NCBI GenBank assembly: GCA_902792495.1 | Contig: CADBAC010000032.1 | Location: 1 to 9,131 of the forward strand | Length of the DNA stretch: 9,131 bases | Source of the DNA: Ruminococcus flavefaciens | GTDB lineage: Bacteria; Bacillota; Clostridia; Oscillospirales; Ruminococcaceae | Direction of reading: 5' to 3' | Part shown: in pieces, positions 7,385 through 9,131 of the stretch | Layout: the number at the start of each line of letters is the position of its first letter | Numbering within the stretch: position 1 is the stretch's first letter | Notes under the pieces: generated by a model | The model's database searches: none | Told to the model about the DNA's origin: nothing | Seen by the model: the letters and a program-made list of their open reading frames with translations, nothing else | Made by a program: the position numbers and the translations under genes

Positions 7385-7549
7385 TTAACCTTTGTAACGA
7401 TTCCAGCCTCTCATGAATTCAGCCTTCCACTTGTCCCAAAGTGTATTGAACTCCTCAAAATCACCGGCAGGACCGCCGCCATTGATATCGTCTGCTTCTG
7501 ACTGTGTGAGTGCTGCAAACATCTTTTCCATATCTGTTGTATTAGTCAT
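7385..7549 (-). CDS. Double-glycine leader peptide precursor, Trp-rich family (peptide 3)
   Basis: A 54-residue precursor read directly from the DNA. The leader MTNTTDMEKMFAALTQSEAD ends in I22-N-Gly24-Gly25, with F11 at -15, L14 at -12 and E18 at -8. The core of 29 residues starts GPAGDFEEFNT and has the amphipathic, aromatic end LWDKWKAEFMRGWNRYKG, three Trp and no Cys. Its leader differs from peptide 5 at one residue (T2 versus A2). The cores are identical at 21 of 29 positions, with most changes in the N-terminal third. A GGAGG lies 8 bases before ATG. It follows peptide 4 by 17 bases, so the two should be cotranscribed. Confidence 0.85.
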   Translation of the reverse strand: MTNTTDMEKMFAALTQSEADDINGGGPAGDFEEFNTLWDKWKAEFMRGWNRYKG

Positions 7550-7566
7550 TGCTGCAACCTCCGTTA

Positions 7567-7725
7567 TTAGTGAAGAAGATCGTAAACGTCTTCGCCTCTC
7601 TTGCCCCAGAAGTCACACCATGCGTGACAACCGTATCCGAGATCTTCCATGAATGTACCGCCGTCGATTTCCTTCTTCTCTGCGTCTGTAAGCTCGTTGA
7701 ATGCCTTTGTATTGATAGTTTCCAT
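7567..7725 (-). CDS. Double-glycine leader peptide precursor, DLGY family with two Cys (peptide 4)
   Basis: A 52-residue precursor. The leader METINTKAFNELTDAEKKEI ends DGG at 21-23 with F9 (-15), L12 (-12), E16 (-8) and I20 (-4). The 29-residue core begins TFMEDLGYGCHAWCDFWGKR and ends GEDVYDLLH. Cys33 and Cys37 form a CHAWC (CX3C) pair that could make a short disulphide or bind metal. Its paralogue, peptide 2, has Ser and Tyr at the same places, so the bridge is not essential to the family. AGGAG lies 9 bases before ATG. It sits between the two Trp-rich peptides, which supports a paired action with them. Confidence 0.86.
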   Translation of the reverse strand: METINTKAFNELTDAEKKEIDGGTFMEDLGYGCHAWCDFWGKRGEDVYDLLH

Positions 7726-7783
7726 GATATTTTTCTCCTTTTATATTGATTTATTGATTTGTGGTTTATTGTTGAAAAATTGA

Positions 7784-7948
7784 TTAGCCGTTGTACTTGT
7801 TCCAGCCTCTCATGAACTCAGCCTTCCACTTGTCCCAAAGCTCATCAAATTCATCTAAATCCTTAGCCCAGCCGCCGCCGTTGATATCGTCTGCTTCTGA
7901 CTGTGTGAGTGCTGCGAACATCTTTTCCATATCTGTTGTATTTGCCAT
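7784..7948 (-). CDS. Double-glycine leader peptide precursor, Trp-rich family (peptide 5)
   Basis: A 54-residue precursor, paralogue of peptide 3. The leader has F11 (-15), L14 (-12), E18 (-8), I22 (-4) and Gly24-Gly25. The 29-residue core starts GWAKDLDEFDE and continues LWDKWKAEFMRGWNKYNG, giving four Trp. Compared with peptide 3 the core carries P-to-W, G-to-K, F-to-L, N-to-D and T-to-E changes near its N-terminus, while the LWDKWKAEFMRGWN block is unchanged. A strong GGAGGAG is followed by a short A-rich spacer before ATG. A 58-base gap leads to peptide 4 and a 140-base gap separates it from the broken peptide 6, so a promoter may lie just upstream. Confidence 0.86.
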   Translation of the reverse strand: MANTTDMEKMFAALTQSEADDINGGGWAKDLDEFDELWDKWKAEFMRGWNKYNG

Positions 7949-8044
7949 TGTTTTCTCCTCCGTTTTTGAATTAGGTATTTTTATTTGTGATTAAAGAGTT
8001 GTAAAATTGTGTTTTTGTTCTGTATAAATGCAGTAAATATTTGA

Positions 8045-8065
8045 TTCGGACAGGTCATGTCTGAA
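8045..8065. promoter_or_regulatory. 21-bp imperfect dyad upstream of peptide 5
   Basis: The sequence ttcggacaggtcatgtctgaa is nearly self-complementary: 8 of 10 positions pair about a central base, with TTC.GACA at each outer half. It lies in the 140-base gap between peptide 6 and peptide 5. It could be an operator for a dimeric repressor or a small RNA hairpin. No T-run follows. Function is inference. Confidence 0.35.
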
Positions 8066-8088
8066 ATTCTGCCTTATTTCCTCAGAAA

Positions 8089-8335
8089 TTACTTGTGAAG
8101 AATGTTGTAGGCGTTGACGCCTTCCTTCATCCAGAAGTTGTTCCACTTATCAGCAAATGACTTGCTTGGTTCTGCAATGTTTTCTGTGATGAAGTCCTTC
8201 AGTCTGTCAAAAATTGCGCCTCCGTTGAGTTCCTGTGCCTCTGCGTTTGTGAGTTCCTTTCAGTCTGTCAAAAATTGCGCCTCCGTTGAGTTCCTGTGCC
8301 TCTGCGTTTGTGAGTTCCTTGAAATTGTTGCTCAT
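8089..8335 (-). pseudogene. Frameshifted double-glycine peptide gene (peptide 6), 61-bp internal duplication
   Basis: Without the duplication this would encode a 61-residue precursor. Leader: MSNNFKELTNAEAQELNGG, with F5 (-15), L8 (-12), E12 (-8), L16 (-4). Core: 42 residues starting AIFDRLKDFITENIAEPSK, including SFADKWNNFWMKEG and ending VNAYNILHK. A 61-bp tandem repeat (62-base units at 8198-8259 and 8259-8320) shifts the frame. As it stands, reading from ATG 8335 stops at 8207 after 42 codons, giving an intact leader and GG followed by a short Arg/Lys-rich tail. The second leader copy has the correct downstream frame but is preceded by a TGA and lacks a start codon. AGGAG is intact. The core shares the DKW...F/W...GxN pattern loosely with peptides 3 and 5. 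A sequencing or assembly artefact cannot be excluded from the sequence alone. Confidence 0.8.
8198..8320 (-). repeat. 61-bp tandem duplication inside peptide 6
   Basis: Units 8198-8259 and 8259-8320 are identical over 62 bases and share one base, so the period is 61 bases (not a multiple of 3). The unit covers the leader from KELT through the GG site into AIFDRLK. Exact tandem copies like this can be lost or gained by slippage, and loss would restore the full reading frame. Confidence 0.95.
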
Positions 8336-8367
8336 TTTTGTTTTCTCCTTTTGTTTTTTTATTTATT

Positions 8368-8387
8368 TAAACCATCGTGATGGTTTA
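8368..8387 (-). other. Short palindromic stem between peptide 7 and peptide 6
   Basis: The arms taaaccatc (8368-8376) and gatggttta (8379-8387) are perfect complements around gt. On the minus strand an A-rich stretch and then the peptide 6 ribosome site follow, so it is not a terminator. It lies in the join between the two duplicated genes and is absent at the other copy's end. Confidence 0.45.
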
Positions 8388-8394
8388 CGGCTGA

Positions 8395-8555
8395 TTACTT
8401 GTGAAGAATGTTGTAGGCATTGACGCCTTCCTTCATCCAGAAGTTGTTCCACTTATCAGCAAATGACTTGCTTGGTTCTGCGATGTTTTCTGTGATGAAG
8501 TCCTTCAGTCTGTCAAAAATTGCGCCTCCGTTGAGTTCCTGTGCCTCCTGCTCAT
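8395..8555 (-). pseudogene. Frameshifted double-glycine peptide gene (peptide 7), leader deletion
   Basis: This is a near-identical copy of peptide 6, including the ribosome site and upstream A-rich stretch. A net 25-base deletion at the junction near 8547-8549 removes leader codons from about N3 to E12 (the NNFKELTNAE part), taking out F(-15), L(-12) and E(-8), and shifts the frame. Translation from ATG 8555 gives only MSRRHRNSTEAQFLTD and stops at 8505. Downstream, the core frame (AIFDRLKDF... to NILHK, stop at 8395) is undamaged. In the roughly 150 shared bases it differs from peptide 6 at two sites (AAC/AAT and ATT/ATC), both silent. It follows the DUF5085-like gene by 77 bases. Confidence 0.82.
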
Positions 8556-8583
8556 TTTGTTTTTCTCCTTTTGTTTTTTTATT

Positions 8584-8611
8584 TATATATCATCACACAT
8601 AAAATGTGTAA
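8584..8611 (-). promoter_or_regulatory. Possible promoter of the peptide array
   Basis: Minus-strand TTACAC (8611-8606) and TATATA (8589-8584) with a 16-base spacer form a fair match to a vegetative promoter upstream of peptide 7. The spacer overlaps a 6-bp acacat/atgtgt inverted repeat. The region is AT-rich, so a chance match is likely enough to keep this tentative. Confidence 0.3.
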
Positions 8612-8632
8612 TAAGCATTGGTAAAGGGAATA

Positions 8633-9097
8633 TCAGAGAACGTTCCTGCTTACTCCCACATACATATCAACTATCAGATCGCTGCTGCTTTCCGATGGGC
8701 TGACTGCTATGTTATAGCCTGTTGTTATTGGCTGAAGATGATTGCTGTGTATATATCCCATTAGCTCATCTGCGCTTGACTGAAGCTGTTCCGGGGCACC
8801 GCAGTGCCTGAGCTTCACGGCATCGCACAGCTTGAATATGGGCTTGTATGAGTATTCAGATGATGAGTTTATCTTTTTGTCCATAGGTATCAGTATCTCT
8901 ACATCAGCAACAGGATCACCGTTTTCAAGCTCCATGCCGTAAGTGGCAGTTACAACGGGGCCTTTTTTGTTTGCGTGTTCGGATCTGATAAATAAATTCA
9001 TATTCTCAATGACTTCGGGCATTGTTCTTGGAGTTATCTTGCCTCTGTAACTGAGAACATTATTCAGTTCCAAAGTGTTATGTTCCGTAATGTTCAT
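8633..9097 (-). CDS. Small soluble protein, DUF5085/GyrI-like fold suspected
   Basis: The 154-residue product has no signal peptide or membrane segment. Its pattern recalls the GyrI-like/effector-binding fold and DUF5085 proteins of Firmicutes: KKGPVVTATYGMEL, then a DVEILIPMDKKI strand (about 66-77), a central Lys/Arg-His strand AVKLRHCGAPEQL, a helix ADELMGYIHSNHL and a closing strand DLIVDMYVGVS. DUF5085 genes are often found beside secreted toxin or export loci, but their biochemical role is not established, and I assign the family from memory of sequence pattern only. GGAGGT stands 6 bases before ATG, and the stretch ATCGGAGGTAACAA is shared with the peptide 1 start region. It heads the peptide array in transcription order. 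A sensor, immunity partner or chaperone-like role are all possible. Confidence 0.75.
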   Translation of the reverse strand: MNITEHNTLELNNVLSYRGKITPRTMPEVIENMNLFIRSEHANKKGPVVTATYGMELENGDPVADVEILIPMDKKINSSSEYSYKPIFKLCDAVKLRHCGAPEQLQSSADELMGYIHSNHLQPITTGYNIAVSPSESSSDLIVDMYVGVSRNVL

Positions 9098-9131
9098 TTT
9101 GTTACCTCCGATATCGGAATTCTCAATTAGC

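Noticed and set aside
7194..7948. Lanthipeptide or other modified-peptide precursors
   Set aside because: No modification enzyme in the window, and the cores are poor in Cys with no Ser/Thr-Cys pattern; peptide 4 alone has two Cys.
8198..8320. CRISPR-like repeat
   Set aside because: Only two adjoining copies with no spacer, lying inside a coding sequence; a tandem duplication explains it.
8114..8602. Two similar plus-strand open frames (8114-8380 and 8420-8602)
   Set aside because: They are antisense shadows of the duplicated peptide genes; their likeness comes from the duplication, and they lack ribosome sites.

Overview
The window looks like a bacteriocin-type (double-glycine leader peptide) export locus from a Gram-positive anaerobe of the Clostridia. 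A Ruminococcus-like gut or rumen organism is my best guess, from the moderately AT-rich DNA, strong AGGAG/GGAGG ribosome sites, CPBP and C39-ABC gene types and peptide leader style. That assignment is inference; no phylogenetic marker is present. Every convincing gene lies on the minus strand, so transcription runs from high to low coordinates.

Reading in the direction of transcription: (1) 9097-8633 encodes a small soluble protein resembling DUF5085/GyrI-like effector-binding folds. (2) 8555-7194 is an array of six short peptide genes. The first two (8555-8395 and 8335-8089) are near-identical tandem duplicates, each frameshifted by a different indel in the leader region. The other four (7948-7784, 7725-7567, 7549-7385, 7376-7194) are intact and alternate between a Trp-rich family and a 'DLGY..HA' family. 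Three of these four, and the broken pair, are shorter than 60 codons or frameshifted and were found by direct translation. (3) 7177-7075 is a strongly structured intergenic stretch. (4) 7032-6250 encodes a CPBP/Abi intramembrane protein, a usual immunity candidate in such loci, closed by a clear Rho-independent terminator (6231-6192). (5) A perfect consensus promoter (6182-6154) then drives 6039-5464, an unrecognised soluble 191-residue protein. (6) The 256-base gap 5463-5208 holds a 9-12-9 direct repeat and a 15-bp perfect stem-loop. (7) 5207-5013 encodes a seventh leader peptide, followed by a secreted SH3-like protein (4929-4285), a peptidase-containing ABC transporter (4168-1889) and its membrane fusion partner (1884-19).

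Working model: the peptides share a leader with F(-15), L(-12), E(-8), an aliphatic residue at -4 and G(-2)G(-1). The C39 domain of the transporter (Cys14, His92, Asp108) would remove this leader during export through the ABC channel and the long coiled-coil fusion protein. No lanthipeptide, radical-SAM or other modification enzyme is visible, so the cores are probably exported unmodified. The alternating two-family layout suggests two-component (two-peptide) bacteriocins that have been duplicated. The decaying pair at the array head suggests birth-and-death turnover or a switchable gene. No two-component regulator, mobile element, CRISPR array, tRNA or rRNA was seen.
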